A stretch of DNA of 44,887 bases from Candidatus Methylacidiphilales bacterium. Its GTDB lineage: Bacteria > Verrucomicrobiota > Verrucomicrobiia > Methylacidiphilales > JAAUTS01. The stretch lies in the NCBI GenBank assembly GCA_028713655.1, contig JAQTNW010000027.1, forward strand, positions 1 through 44,887. Direction: 5' to 3'. Of the stretch, positions 17,294 through 25,770 are shown piece by piece (positions within the stretch are counted from its first letter, which is position 1; the number at the start of each line of letters is the position of its first letter). The position numbers were made by a program, and so were the translations under genes. Below the pieces are notes generated by a model. The model made no database searches and was not told where the DNA came from. It was given only the letters and a program-made list of their open reading frames with translations.

Positions 17294-18402
17294 GCGAACT
17301 CCTGCAAAAATTGGGCCAGGACCAGGGCCCGCGCATCCCAGCGGTAGTTCAAGGCCCAGTCGCGGGGCTCATGGCCCGCGTTGCGCGACGACAGGGCCAG
17401 AACCGCTTCCGCCAGGGCCTTCGGATCGTCCGGGGGTGCAAAGGCCACCCATGGGCCGGGACCGAGTTCCCGCAGAACTGGCAAATCGGTCGCTACAATT
17501 TTTTTATTGGCGGCCGCATATTCCAGGAATTTCATCGGAAAGGTATAGAGCGAGTTTTTTGGCTCTAGTCGATTGGGTAGCAGACCAATCGAAGCCCTGG
17601 ACAACAACGGCAGGATTTTTTTCCTGGAGAGAAAGCCGGTGAAACTGACATTGGCCGGAGCGTGCGCCGAAAGTGCGCGCACCTGTTCAGCGCTTCCGCC
17701 CACGACGGTCAGGTGATGTTCCGGCAGGTGGCGCATGGCCGCCACCGCTGTGGGCACGCCTTTCCAACCCTGAAAACTGCCGACATAGATCAATTCATTC
17801 CGATCCTGCGAATCGGATGCATCGAGGAAAAACGATTCATCGGCGCAATTGGGCGAAATGAAAACTTTTTCGGGCATTTTATAGCGCCGTTGCAGCTCAC
17901 CCAGAAGATAAGCCGAGGTCGCCACGACCGCGCGTGCCCGGCCATACACCTCCGACTCCTGCCGGCTCAGTTTGAGAAATTTTCCACAACCCTCCGGCCA
18001 CGCGTCCGCGAAAATTTCGTGCGCTTCGAAAACTGTTGGCAGATCCGGCAACGATTTCTGCAGGAATTGTGCCGCCTTGAGATGAATGGCATAGGTTGCG
18101 TCAAAATGCGCGGCGCCCGCCAGCAGGTGTTCCACTTGCCTGTAATAATGTCTGCTGGAAGTGACGGAGAAGGGGCCCAACTTCCAGCGCCGCGGCAGAC
18201 GCGTGATGGACAGGTTTTCGTGAGCGGCCAGGCCGAAAGCCTTGAACAACAGCGTATCCGATGGAAAGGCCGGTGACTCCGCAACCACCAGATCCACCCG
18301 CAGACCCGCCCGGCACAGCGAAAGGCAGCGGTTCAGGGTATGGATTTCCCGCGCCCGTTTGCCTGTGATTTCTTCGCCATAGAGATAGAGGAGTCGCAGC
18401 AT
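17290..18402 (-). CDS. GT4-family glycosyltransferase
   Basis: The 370-aa GT-B protein starts MLRLLYLYGEEITGKRAREI. The C-terminal half has LIYVGSFQGWKGVPTAVAAM, LTVVGGSAEQV and SFTGFLSRKKILPLLSRASIGLLPNRLEPKNSLYTFPMKFLEYAAANKKIVATDLP. The donor-site segment PMKFLEYAAANKKIVATD resembles the GT4 EX7E region, with the first Glu replaced and the second (LEYA) kept. It is middle gene of the operon: 9 nt after the GT4 gene that ends at 18412, and overlapping the next gene by 4 nt. The sugar is unknown. Confidence 0.85.
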   Translation of the reverse strand: MLRLLYLYGEEITGKRAREIHTLNRCLSLCRAGLRVDLVVAESPAFPSDTLLFKAFGLAAHENLSITRLPRRWKLGPFSVTSSRHYYRQVEHLLAGAAHFDATYAIHLKAAQFLQKSLPDLPTVFEAHEIFADAWPEGCGKFLKLSRQESEVYGRARAVVATSAYLLGELQRRYKMPEKVFISPNCADESFFLDASDSQDRNELIYVGSFQGWKGVPTAVAAMRHLPEHHLTVVGGSAEQVRALSAHAPANVSFTGFLSRKKILPLLSRASIGLLPNRLEPKNSLYTFPMKFLEYAAANKKIVATDLPVLRELGPGPWVAFAPPDDPKALAEAVLALSSRNAGHEPRDWALNYRWDARALVLAQFLQEFA

Positions 18403-18411
18403 AATAAAAAA

Positions 18412-19527
18412 TTAAACGTTAGAGTCGTTGATCAAATCCAAAAGCCGTTGCGCCACGGAGTCGGGTGAAAATTTTTTACGGATGCGCTCATGCCGGGCCT
18501 GGCGTCCGGCTGTGCTTCGTTTTTCAGAAAGCGCATTTTTTATGGCATCAGCCAATGCGTCCGCATCTCCATGCTGCACCACCCGGCGATCCCGCGACTC
18601 GAGCGCATCCGCCAAAGCCACCTGGTCGCTCAAGACCAGGGGCAGTCCCATCGAGGCCGCTTCCAGCGCCGCGATGGAAAACGACTCAAATCCAGCCGAT
18701 GGGAGCACATACGCATCGGACCGCTGCAACAATGCCCTGACATCTTCGCGCGCCAGCCGTCCGGGCAACCGGATGAAATCCGTCATGCCTCTTGCGGCAA
18801 TTTCCCGCCGCAACCGTTCCCGTTCCGGACCTTCGCCGGCTATGTCACAACGCACCGGGACACCCTCTTCATGAAGGCGCGCCACCGCCTCAACCAGCAC
18901 ATGGAACGCCTTCCAGCCCACCAACCGTCCTGTCGCGGCCAGTTGCGGTAGGCCGCTTTTAGATACAAACGAGTTGTCAGGTATGTAAAAATGGGAATCG
19001 ACGGGGTTGGGTATCACTACGGGCTCCACGCCAACCCGATCCCGGGCGAGCCTCGCCACGCGCGCGCTCACCGCAAATGCCGCATCCACAGCGCCGTAAA
19101 ACAGGCGGTCGCCTGCATAATAATCCTCGCCGTGAAACCCCATGGCAATTTTGCCAACCCATTTCCGGTGTTTCCAAAAGGCCGCCACCGGCCAGTCAAA
19201 GGGCTTGCTCAACAGCATGACATCCGGCGCATCGGCCCGGACGTCGTTCCGGCATTTCCATCCGAAGTGCAGCCGCTGTACAAGCCTCTGGAATCTTGTG
19301 CCCAGATCGGGGATTGAGTTGGTCTCGATGTAATCGTTGAGCCGCAATGTCAGCGTGGTTGGCTGGTGTTGGCGCCCCGGCTTGGGGCGGCCGCCGTATA
19401 AAATCACCTCATGGCCGGCGCGCTGCCAGGCTTCACCCACGGTCAGGGCAAACACCTCGATCCCGCCCACTTCCGGCGTGCCGGGCAGATCAAACGTGGC
19501 GTTGGGCAAAAAAATACCGATTTTCAT
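18412..19527 (-). CDS. GT4-family glycosyltransferase, first gene of a four-gene operon
   Basis: This 371-aa GT4 enzyme has the opening MKIGIFLPNATFDLPGTPEVGGIEVFALTVGEAW, the GGIE glycine loop, then a second Rossmann half: AATGRLVGWKAFHVLVEAV, DIAGEGPERERLRREI, and the donor motif LPSAGFESFSIAALEAASMGLPLVLSD, which contains the EX7E pair (E of FESF and E of ALEA). It is the leading cistron of the minus-strand run 19527-15020, so its promoter should lie in 19528-19666. That gap shows only an AT-rich stretch without a confident -35/-10 pair. Confidence 0.88.
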   Translation of the reverse strand: MKIGIFLPNATFDLPGTPEVGGIEVFALTVGEAWQRAGHEVILYGGRPKPGRQHQPTTLTLRLNDYIETNSIPDLGTRFQRLVQRLHFGWKCRNDVRADAPDVMLLSKPFDWPVAAFWKHRKWVGKIAMGFHGEDYYAGDRLFYGAVDAAFAVSARVARLARDRVGVEPVVIPNPVDSHFYIPDNSFVSKSGLPQLAATGRLVGWKAFHVLVEAVARLHEEGVPVRCDIAGEGPERERLRREIAARGMTDFIRLPGRLAREDVRALLQRSDAYVLPSAGFESFSIAALEAASMGLPLVLSDQVALADALESRDRRVVQHGDADALADAIKNALSEKRSTAGRQARHERIRKKFSPDSVAQRLLDLINDSNV

Positions 19528-19666
19528 CGCATGAATTTGGAGACCCCACGTTATAGGCGGGGAGTGCCTTGAGGAACACTAATAAAATCCGGGTTAAAGA
19601 TTGGCGCCACAATAGATGTGTTTTCCCATTAACCTCAATGCCTTGAACTAATTGATGACCGGTGTT

Positions 19667-20068
19667 TCATTTGAGCAAGGCGGTGAAGCCGGCCTGTTCA
19701 AAGTGTTTATCCCCGGTCAGCGCTTCGCCAATGCATTCGTCCCGCATGACCACGAAGGAAAGGCAGTCTGTCAGTGACCATTCCTTGTCTCTGCGTTGCT
19801 TAAAGAAATCCACACCGCGCTTGAACAAACGCGTCTCTGCCGGAATGATTTTAACGCGAGAATCCCTGGTGAGTGAGCAGTAGAGTGCAACAAAGTCGGC
19901 GCGGTCTTTGGGGTGGCAGTAGGCGTCGCCAAATTCGGCCAGCACCCATTCAGTGGTAACAAGGCGCAAGCGGGGATTGCGTGAGGCTTCCACTGCCGCC
20001 ACATGGCGCCTCGCGCGCGCGCCAAGCAGAGCGAGAAAATAATATGTGTCGGCAAATACCGCGGTCAT
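19667..20068 (-). CDS. PIN-domain toxin (VapC-like)
   Basis: The 133-aa protein has the four acidic residues of a PIN ribonuclease: Asp7 (VFADTYY), Glu45 (WVLAEFGD), Asp101 (SLTDCLSF) and Asp120 (ALTGDKHF). VapC toxins cleave RNA, often tRNA, in a metal-dependent way, and are neutralised by a cognate antitoxin. Its ATG overlaps the stop of the upstream antitoxin-like gene by 4 nt (20065-20068), the standard VapBC order. It sits between two glycan genes on the opposite strand to the GT9 gene at 20465, so it looks like an insertion in the glycan locus. All four catalytic residues are present, so it is probably active. Confidence 0.82.
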   Translation of the reverse strand: MTAVFADTYYFLALLGARARRHVAAVEASRNPRLRLVTTEWVLAEFGDAYCHPKDRADFVALYCSLTRDSRVKIIPAETRLFKRGVDFFKQRRDKEWSLTDCLSFVVMRDECIGEALTGDKHFEQAGFTALLK

Positions 20069-20295
20069 TTTTTCGGCGCGCCGCGACGGTAATGGCCGCG
20101 ATTGAGGGCGTAGTCGCCGGGCAGATGGTGGCGCGGCTTGGCAAGTTTGAGCGCCATCTTGAGAAAGGGAGGATCATCCGCCAGCGGCACAAGCGGCGTT
20201 ATAGCCACATCGGTGCCTTCGGCTAATTTGAGGCCTCGCGGGAGCGGTACGACGCCTTTTGTCACTTTGCTGATAAGTTTGATGGAGGCGCTCAT
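20065..20295 (-). CDS. Antitoxin of the PIN toxin (VapB-like)
   Basis: This 76-aa protein lies directly upstream of the PIN toxin with a 4-nt overlap. Residues 12-35 (KGVVPLPRGLKLAEGTDVAI) resemble the AbrB/SpoVT-type swapped-hairpin start: a Pro-Leu-Pro turn, then a Leu-Glu-Glu-Gly-like loop. The C-terminal half is basic, rich in Pro and Arg, and would wrap the toxin. Assignment rests on gene order and this partial motif. VapB partners bind DNA and repress their own operon, but no clear palindrome was found upstream. Confidence 0.65.
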   Translation of the reverse strand: MSASIKLISKVTKGVVPLPRGLKLAEGTDVAITPLVPLADDPPFLKMALKLAKPRHHLPGDYALNRGHYRRGAPKK

Positions 20296-20464
20296 GACTG
20301 CGAAGATAGCAGCTTATTCGCGGAGCTGGCAATTTCATTCTCCAGCTTGAACGTCTCGCGGAGAATGCCGACGGGCGGCAGCGCAAGAACAGGGCAATTC
20401 AATTCCAGCGATTGAATAAAACACTGTGGCATTGATGAGCAAGTGCCGGTATAGTGCGGTTTTA

Positions 20465-21496
20465 ATGCGTATCCTGGCCATACAATTAAACCAACCGGGT
20501 GACGCAGTGCTGACCACTCCGGCACTGCGCTGGCTGATGCAACAAGGGCATGAAGTTCATCTTCTGGCCCAACCTTTGGGCACTGCCTTGCTTTCCAACA
20601 TGCCAGGATTGGCTTCGGTCGAGGCTTTGCCACGCGGATCCATCAATGTTTTGCAGGATATCCGGCGCGCTTTTCGGTACCGCAGAATAGGATTCGATCA
20701 AGCCATCATTTTTTCTCAGTGTTCAGAGCGGCCCGCTCTTTGGGCCTGGCTTTCCGGGGCGCGGGAGCGCCGCGCGTGGGAATCGCTGAAAGCAAAACGA
20801 TACGGTTACTGGGGCTGGATCAACCAACGCAGGCACGGCGATCCCGATGCCGTTCATATCGTCGAGCAACATCTCTGCCTGGCCGGGGCCGATTTTCGAG
20901 AAGCCCGTAATTTTCAACTCGAGTATCAGCCACCGGTTGCCGATCGCGAGTGGGCTACAGGCTGGCTTCAACAACAGGGATTGCGTGGACGGGATTATCT
21001 CCTGTTTCACGTCGCGGCCCGCTGGCCTTCCAAATACTGGCCTGCGGCCAATGTAATCGAATTCATCAAGTCCTGCCATAGCCGTCTGGGTCTTCCCGTC
21101 GTGCTTACCACGGGAGGCGACCCGTTGGAAACGGACTTTGCCCGTGAGATCATTGCGTCCGCCAAACCCGATTTCCACCATATCGGCACACTGCAAATCA
21201 ACCAGCTCGGCGCGCTGATCCAGCAGGCGGCCCTGTTCACAGGTGTCGATACCATGCCCATGCATCTGGCGGCGGCGCTGAAAATCCCGGGTGTGGCGAT
21301 TTTTGGTCCAACCGACGACGCCATCTGGGGCCCCTGGCAGTCCAATCTGGCCGTCTTGCGCAAGGACTGCCGTTGTCTGAAGCAGGAGCGGAGAAGTTGT
21401 GGCAAGGGATTCGTCAGTGAATGCCTCGCCAGTGTGTCCGCCGGTGAGGTTTTGGATACGGCGGCGAAAAGATTGGCGCATCCCATTATTTTTTAG
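20465..21496 (+). CDS. GT9 heptosyltransferase-like glycosyltransferase
   Basis: The 343-aa protein begins MRILAIQLNQPGDAVLTTPALRWL, the GT9 opening with GDAVLTTP binding the acceptor. Its donor side has FHVAARWPSKYWP and the family signature TGVDTMPMHLAAALKIPGVAIFGPTD, followed by WGPW and a Cys-rich tail (CRCLKQERRSCGKGF) often seen in GT9 enzymes. ATG 20465 is preferred over the TTG at 20426, because it starts exactly at the first beta-strand. Related enzymes build the heptose core of LPS. It is followed by the 319-nt gap that precedes the nucleotidyltransferase gene. Confidence 0.87.
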   Translation: MRILAIQLNQPGDAVLTTPALRWLMQQGHEVHLLAQPLGTALLSNMPGLASVEALPRGSINVLQDIRRAFRYRRIGFDQAIIFSQCSERPALWAWLSGARERRAWESLKAKRYGYWGWINQRRHGDPDAVHIVEQHLCLAGADFREARNFQLEYQPPVADREWATGWLQQQGLRGRDYLLFHVAARWPSKYWPAANVIEFIKSCHSRLGLPVVLTTGGDPLETDFAREIIASAKPDFHHIGTLQINQLGALIQQAALFTGVDTMPMHLAAALKIPGVAIFGPTDDAIWGPWQSNLAVLRKDCRCLKQERRSCGKGFVSECLASVSAGEVLDTAAKRLAHPIIF

Positions 21497-21815
21497 ACTG
21501 GATTGCCGCGTCGTCCGGCCCCGCCGTCCTCCTCCTAATGAACACTTGGGGCAAGATGTCAAAGATCAGGATATTAGGCATCATGCGAATCCATCTTCCG
21601 CCGAGGCGCAGAGGGAAGACGGAAACAAACGTAAACTTGCTTCCTGTTTCTCAGCGCCCCCACCCCTTCGCGTTGGACTGACGCTTCGGCGATGCGGGTG
21701 CGCCTCCCTGCCCGCTATCGCGAGTCCGGCATAGCCGGGCGTGGCGATCCATCCCCCGACAGCAACTTGTGTTCTATCTTGCCGCTCTCGGACTGGCAGT
21801 TAAGATCGAAACTGC
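21497..21815. other. Intergenic region with a REP-like hairpin, no gene seen
   Basis: No convincing reading frame exists in these 319 nt. A GC-rich inverted repeat at 21710-21740 pairs GCCCGCTAT with ATAGCCGGGC (one bulged C) around a 12-nt loop, and resembles the REP-type palindromes scattered through many genomes. A CGAGGCGCAGAGGG motif lies at 21602-21615. This is the kind of junction expected where a small module was inserted between two heptosyltransferase genes. Confidence 0.55.
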
Positions 21816-22316
21816 ATGGAAGTCCGGAGCATTGAAACCATCGTCAAGACACTGAACGATGCAAACGTCCAGTACCTCATCGTGGGCGGGCTTGCCGTCA
21901 ATGCGCATGGGTATGAGAGGCTCACTGTAGATGTGGATTTGGTCATTGGACTCCAGCCGGAAAATATCACGCGGGCGCTCTATGCCTTGCGGTCGATCGG
22001 TTATCAAACCAGAATTCCTGTCAGCCCCGAAGAATTTGCAAATCGGGAAAATCGGGAAGCCTGGCGTAAGGACAAGCAGATGCTTGTCTTGCAACTCTGG
22101 AGTGATGCACATCTGCGTACGCCCATTGATGTATTTGTCTATGAGCCCTTTGATTTTGCCGAGGAATATGCCAAGGCAAGGAAGGAAGCTGTGTTTGCCG
22201 ATATTCAAGCCCCGGTAATATGCTATGAAACTCTCCTTGCCATGAAGCGCGAGGCTGGCCGTCCGAAGGATTTGTTGGATATTGAAGCATTGAAAAAACT
22301 GGATTCTTATCGATGA
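21816..22316 (+). CDS. Nucleotidyltransferase (AbiEii/MNT-type), toxin-like
   Basis: In this 166-aa protein, YLIVGGLAVNAHGYERLTVDVDLVIG at about 20-45 is the nucleotidyltransferase core: the GG of the GGxAV helix and the catalytic DVD pair on the next strand. The rest (IDVFVYEPFDFAEEY, PVICYETLLAMKREAGRPKDLLDIEAL) matches small family proteins related to AbiEii toxins and DUF6036-like proteins, including the KDxxDIxxL helix that ends them. Such proteins transfer nucleotides to RNA or protein targets, or serve as antitoxin partners; which applies here is unknown. It overlaps the next small gene by 4 nt (ATGA, 22313-22316). It is inserted in the GT9 operon, and its codon use looks close to its neighbours. 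Confidence 0.75.
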   Translation: MEVRSIETIVKTLNDANVQYLIVGGLAVNAHGYERLTVDVDLVIGLQPENITRALYALRSIGYQTRIPVSPEEFANRENREAWRKDKQMLVLQLWSDAHLRTPIDVFVYEPFDFAEEYAKARKEAVFADIQAPVICYETLLAMKREAGRPKDLLDIEALKKLDSYR

Positions 22317-22504
22317 CCAAGGAAGAACTCTACGCAGATCCCGGTTGGCAGTGGTGTACCTCCGAAGGAGCGGAACTTGCCACCCTTCTTATCGGCCTGA
22401 AGACGACCTTCCGTGAAAAGCTGGAATGGCTCGAGGAAGCCGAAACCCTCACGCTCCGCCTCCGCGCCAGCCGTGAGAAAAGAAACTCTAAATCGGCAAC
22501 TTGA
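22313..22504 (+). CDS. Small partner of the nucleotidyltransferase, unknown function
   Basis: The 63-aa charged protein is coupled by a 4-nt overlap to the nucleotidyltransferase. It has a Trp-rich start (DPGWQWC) and a helical middle, FREKLEWLEEAETLTLRLRA. I know no function for it; from memory, KxxWLEEAxxL proteins often follow DUF6036/AbiEii-like nucleotidyltransferases. It ends 10 nt before the next heptosyltransferase start (22515), so it could share a transcript with the GT9 genes. It may be the antitoxin or a regulatory subunit. Its small size is unusual for a HEPN or AbiEi partner and no such motifs are visible. Confidence 0.62.
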   Translation: MTKEELYADPGWQWCTSEGAELATLLIGLKTTFREKLEWLEEAETLTLRLRASREKRNSKSAT

Positions 22505-22514
22505 AACCAGAGTC

Positions 22515-23570
22515 ATGGATTTATTGTTCACGCTGGTCGATTTAGCGGCGCGCCCATTGAAGCTTTTCAGGAAAAACCCTGCTCGCGCTGCCGGTTCCGG
22601 GCTCCGCATTTTGGTGATACGCCGGAACCGGATGGGCGACATGATCTATACGCTTCCGTTGCTACACGCCATCCGGAAGCGGCATCCGACAGCGCGCCTG
22701 GCTGTTGCGTGTGATGCGGCGGGCGCGCCCATTGCAAAAGCCAGCGGATCGGTTGATGAAGTGATTGTCCTGAAACCCTCCTGGAACCGGTGGATCGGGA
22801 TTTTCAAAAATGCAGCGCGCCTGCAAGACTACGACTGCGTCATCGCGGCCAAGGGTGGTTATGACAAGCGACTGGCGGTACTCGTGCGGCTGACCAATGC
22901 TCCGCAGCGCATCGGATTTGCCAGGCAAACCGGCAGGCCCTGCCGTTTCTATGCCCATGCTGTCAACCCTCCCGAAAATCCACATGGCGAACATCAAATT
23001 GAAACACAACTGCGTTTGCTGGCGCCTCTCGGGATCCAGGACGCAACCCCTGACTTGCATCTGAACATTCCGCCAGAGTCCCGCGATCGCGCCCGCCAAA
23101 TTTTGCAGTCGCAACCCTTTTTGTCGCACCCGGGATTTGTGTTGATCAACATCAGTTGCAACCGGCCCGTAAAATTCAATGATGAAGATTATGCGGCCTT
23201 GATCGGGAGCTTGTTGAAAAACACAGATTATGCCGTTGGCATCGTCTGCGCGCCGGCAGACCGGGACAGGGCGCAGCGTGTGGTCTTGCGGGTGGGAAGA
23301 GACCGGGCCGCTGTTGCCGATACTCCAGAATCACTGGATTTAGCTGCGCTTCTGCAGCAGGCCGCATTTTTTATCACGCCCGAGGGCGGGGCGGCCCATC
23401 TTTCAGCCGCCACACAAACGCCGACACTGGTGCTGTGGTCGGGGCATTACCAGAAATGGCGTCCGCGTGGGGAACGCCATATTCTGGTTGAAGCCGTGGA
23501 TGGGGAATCCAGCATTCCCCAGGACCGAATTTTACAGGCTTTGGCTCCCATGTTTCATCACGTCCCATGA
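22515..23570 (+). CDS. GT9 heptosyltransferase-like glycosyltransferase
   Basis: The 351-aa protein opens with the core RILVIRRNRMGDMIYTLPLLHAIRKRHP, the GT9 acceptor loop with GDMIYTLP. The donor-side motif is FFITPEGGAAHLSAATQTPTLVLWSGH. The C-terminal HxxGER(H) stretch is less conserved than in the other copies. The start is ATG 22515, because a longer reading frame from 22413 would overlap the small gene. It overlaps the next heptosyltransferase by 4 nt (23567-23570), so three GT9 genes (22515-25758) form one transcription unit. Confidence 0.85.
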   Translation: MDLLFTLVDLAARPLKLFRKNPARAAGSGLRILVIRRNRMGDMIYTLPLLHAIRKRHPTARLAVACDAAGAPIAKASGSVDEVIVLKPSWNRWIGIFKNAARLQDYDCVIAAKGGYDKRLAVLVRLTNAPQRIGFARQTGRPCRFYAHAVNPPENPHGEHQIETQLRLLAPLGIQDATPDLHLNIPPESRDRARQILQSQPFLSHPGFVLINISCNRPVKFNDEDYAALIGSLLKNTDYAVGIVCAPADRDRAQRVVLRVGRDRAAVADTPESLDLAALLQQAAFFITPEGGAAHLSAATQTPTLVLWSGHYQKWRPRGERHILVEAVDGESSIPQDRILQALAPMFHHVP

Positions 23571-24676
23571 ATCTGCCCGCATTTTTGAATGAACAGGCGT
23601 ATCGGCTGGTTTTCAACCGGTTGAGCTCGCGCCGCCCGCCGCGGCCCGCTCCCATCCGGCTCGGTCCGCACAGCAAGGTGCTGGTCTTTTCCTGCGCCGG
23701 CATCGGAGATACGCTGACCGATTCGGTGGTATTCAAAGCGCTGGCGGAAACCTGGCCCGGCATCCATCTTGCGATGGTCGTGCACCGGCGCCGGCGTATG
23801 CTGGCTGATCATAATCCATGCGTAAACGCTGTTTTTACCATCGAAAAGGGGCCGTTGGCATTTTACAAATTGCACAAGAGCTTGAAACAGGCCGGACCCT
23901 GGGATGCGATCCTCCAGTTGCGCGGGAACGATCCGGAGCCGCGTTGCCAGGGTTTTTTACTCAACCCGGATGTCAGTGTCAGCATTCCGCAAATGACCCG
24001 CTATGGCCGACTCTGCGGCCATATTTTAGAACAGCCCGATTGGGAGGAAAACCACGGCGTGGTACAAACCTTGCGCATGGCTGAATACCTTGGGGCGCAC
24101 ACGACCGAACCACATCTGGCTTATCTAGTGAATCCATCAGAGCGGACGGCCCTTGAGTCTAAATTATCCGAGCTTGGACTGGATCCCGGAAAGCAGCGTA
24201 TCGTTTTTCAAATTGGCGGAGGGCGCAGGGCCTCCTGGCGCGATTGGCCGATGGAGCATTATATCAAGCTGATCCGTCTGCTTGCCGCGCGGCATGATGC
24301 AAGCTTCATCCTGCTGGGCGGGCCGGACCAAAAGAAGAAAGCATCCGCCATTCAGGAAGCTCTGGCACTGCCCTCCGTTCACAATCTGGCCGGACAGATC
24401 AATCTTGCGGGATCAGCCGCCCTGCTCCAATCCGCCGAGTGCCTTATCAGCACCGACACCGGCATCATGCATCTTGGTTTCGCGGTCGGTACGCGCGTCG
24501 TTGCCCTGATTCACTGCAACAACCCTGCCCATCGCGTCGGCCCGTATGGCTACGGTGACCGGCACCGGGTCGTCCAACTGCCGCGCCCTGTAGACTACCA
24601 TTCACCTGCTGATGCTTCCATGTCGGACATCCGCCCGGAACAGGTCTTGCAAAAAATTGAGGAGATTCTGAAATGA
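23567..24676 (+). CDS. GT9 heptosyltransferase-like glycosyltransferase
   Basis: The 369-aa protein reads HSKVLVFSCAGIGDTLTDSVVFKAL (the GIGDTLT acceptor loop), and has IVFQIGGGRRASWRDWPMEHYIKLI as donor-side start and CLISTDTGIMHLGFAVGTRVVALIH with the Asp-Thr-Gly/His signature. The family adds heptose to an LPS-like core. Overlaps both neighbours by 4 nt. It sits in the middle of three tandem GT9 genes that share little identity, which suggests they add successive residues with different acceptors rather than being recent duplicates. Confidence 0.85.
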   Translation: MNLPAFLNEQAYRLVFNRLSSRRPPRPAPIRLGPHSKVLVFSCAGIGDTLTDSVVFKALAETWPGIHLAMVVHRRRRMLADHNPCVNAVFTIEKGPLAFYKLHKSLKQAGPWDAILQLRGNDPEPRCQGFLLNPDVSVSIPQMTRYGRLCGHILEQPDWEENHGVVQTLRMAEYLGAHTTEPHLAYLVNPSERTALESKLSELGLDPGKQRIVFQIGGGRRASWRDWPMEHYIKLIRLLAARHDASFILLGGPDQKKKASAIQEALALPSVHNLAGQINLAGSAALLQSAECLISTDTGIMHLGFAVGTRVVALIHCNNPAHRVGPYGYGDRHRVVQLPRPVDYHSPADASMSDIRPEQVLQKIEEILK

Positions 24677-25758
24677 ACTTTCCCGGACTCGACCCTGCCT
24701 GGATTCTGACACACCGCTCGTTACAACATGCCGGTGTGATCCGTCCCTGGAATCTGGGGGCTTGCCGAAACGAAATCAATCGGGGGGCGAAAGTTTTGGT
24801 GGTGTCTTCCACGGCATTGGGCGACACGGTCCTGTGCACGCCCCTGTTGCGCGCGTTGTCGGAGAATCTGGGCCGCGATCATACCGGCTTTCTTGTCAAA
24901 AAGCCGTACCGAGACCTTTATGCCGCCGACGCTGCCATCGGAGAAGTTTTTACGGTTTCCGGAAAATACCGCGGCTGGTTGGAAATGCGCCGGAAAATTC
25001 TGGATGGCGGCTATCAGATCGCCCTCATTGCCAATACAACCGAACCCGATCTGATTCCGTGGCTTTGGCATTGCGGGATCCGCGGATTTCTCCGATACCG
25101 CAGCCGCTGGAGCCAATGGTCCGGGTGGTTCGCCAATATCAACATGATGCGCAAGCCCGGTGAACCCGATTACGCCACCGGCCATGCCATCGACAACAAC
25201 CTTGCCATGGCTGAAGCGCTGGGCCTTGCCGCCAATGAGCGCCGCACCCGGCTCTCGCTGCCTGATACAATTTCAGACTCCCGCCAGCCTATTATTATGA
25301 TCCATCCCGGCGCTTCGAGGCCGCGGAAGCGCTGGCCTTTGGAGCGCTGGATTTATGTGGGCAGGATGCTGCTTGATGAGCGGCCGGAAGCCCGCGTGCT
25401 CGTGACGGGATCCAAAGAGGAAGCGGCGGATGCGGCAAGGCTGGCTGAGGCGCTTGGGCCGCGTGCAACCAATCTGGCAGGCAACCTGGGCTTGATGAAA
25501 TTATTGGAACTGCAGTCGCAGGCTGCGCTGTTTCTTTCCGGCGACACCGGCCCTTATCACATGGCGGTGGCGGTGGATTGCCCAACTGTCACACTATTTG
25601 CGCCAACCGACCGCGGTTCGTCCGCCGAGGCCTGCGGCCCGAAATATTCAGATCCGAGCCGGCATGCCGTTCTGGAAATTTCATCGTTCGAAGCCGGGAT
25701 CAGCAGCATCAGAGCCGAGTCTGTTCTCGCAGAAGCCCACAGGATGTTGCGAGGTTAG
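24673..25758 (+). CDS. GT9 heptosyltransferase-like glycosyltransferase
   Basis: This 361-aa protein has AKVLVVSSTALGDTVLCTPLLRAL (the LGDTVLCTP GT9 loop), the donor-side start IIMIHPGASRPRKRWPLERWIYVG, VLVTGSKEEAADAARLAEAL and the signature ALFLSGDTGPYHMAVAVDCPTVTLFAPTD. It is last of the tandem GT9 trio and starts inside the stop of the preceding gene (24673-24676). It is convergent with the FkbM gene on the minus strand, with only 12 nt between the two stop codons. Confidence 0.87.
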   Translation: MNFPGLDPAWILTHRSLQHAGVIRPWNLGACRNEINRGAKVLVVSSTALGDTVLCTPLLRALSENLGRDHTGFLVKKPYRDLYAADAAIGEVFTVSGKYRGWLEMRRKILDGGYQIALIANTTEPDLIPWLWHCGIRGFLRYRSRWSQWSGWFANINMMRKPGEPDYATGHAIDNNLAMAEALGLAANERRTRLSLPDTISDSRQPIIMIHPGASRPRKRWPLERWIYVGRMLLDERPEARVLVTGSKEEAADAARLAEALGPRATNLAGNLGLMKLLELQSQAALFLSGDTGPYHMAVAVDCPTVTLFAPTDRGSSAEACGPKYSDPSRHAVLEISSFEAGISSIRAESVLAEAHRMLRG

Positions 25759-25770
25759 GGCATTTTTTAT

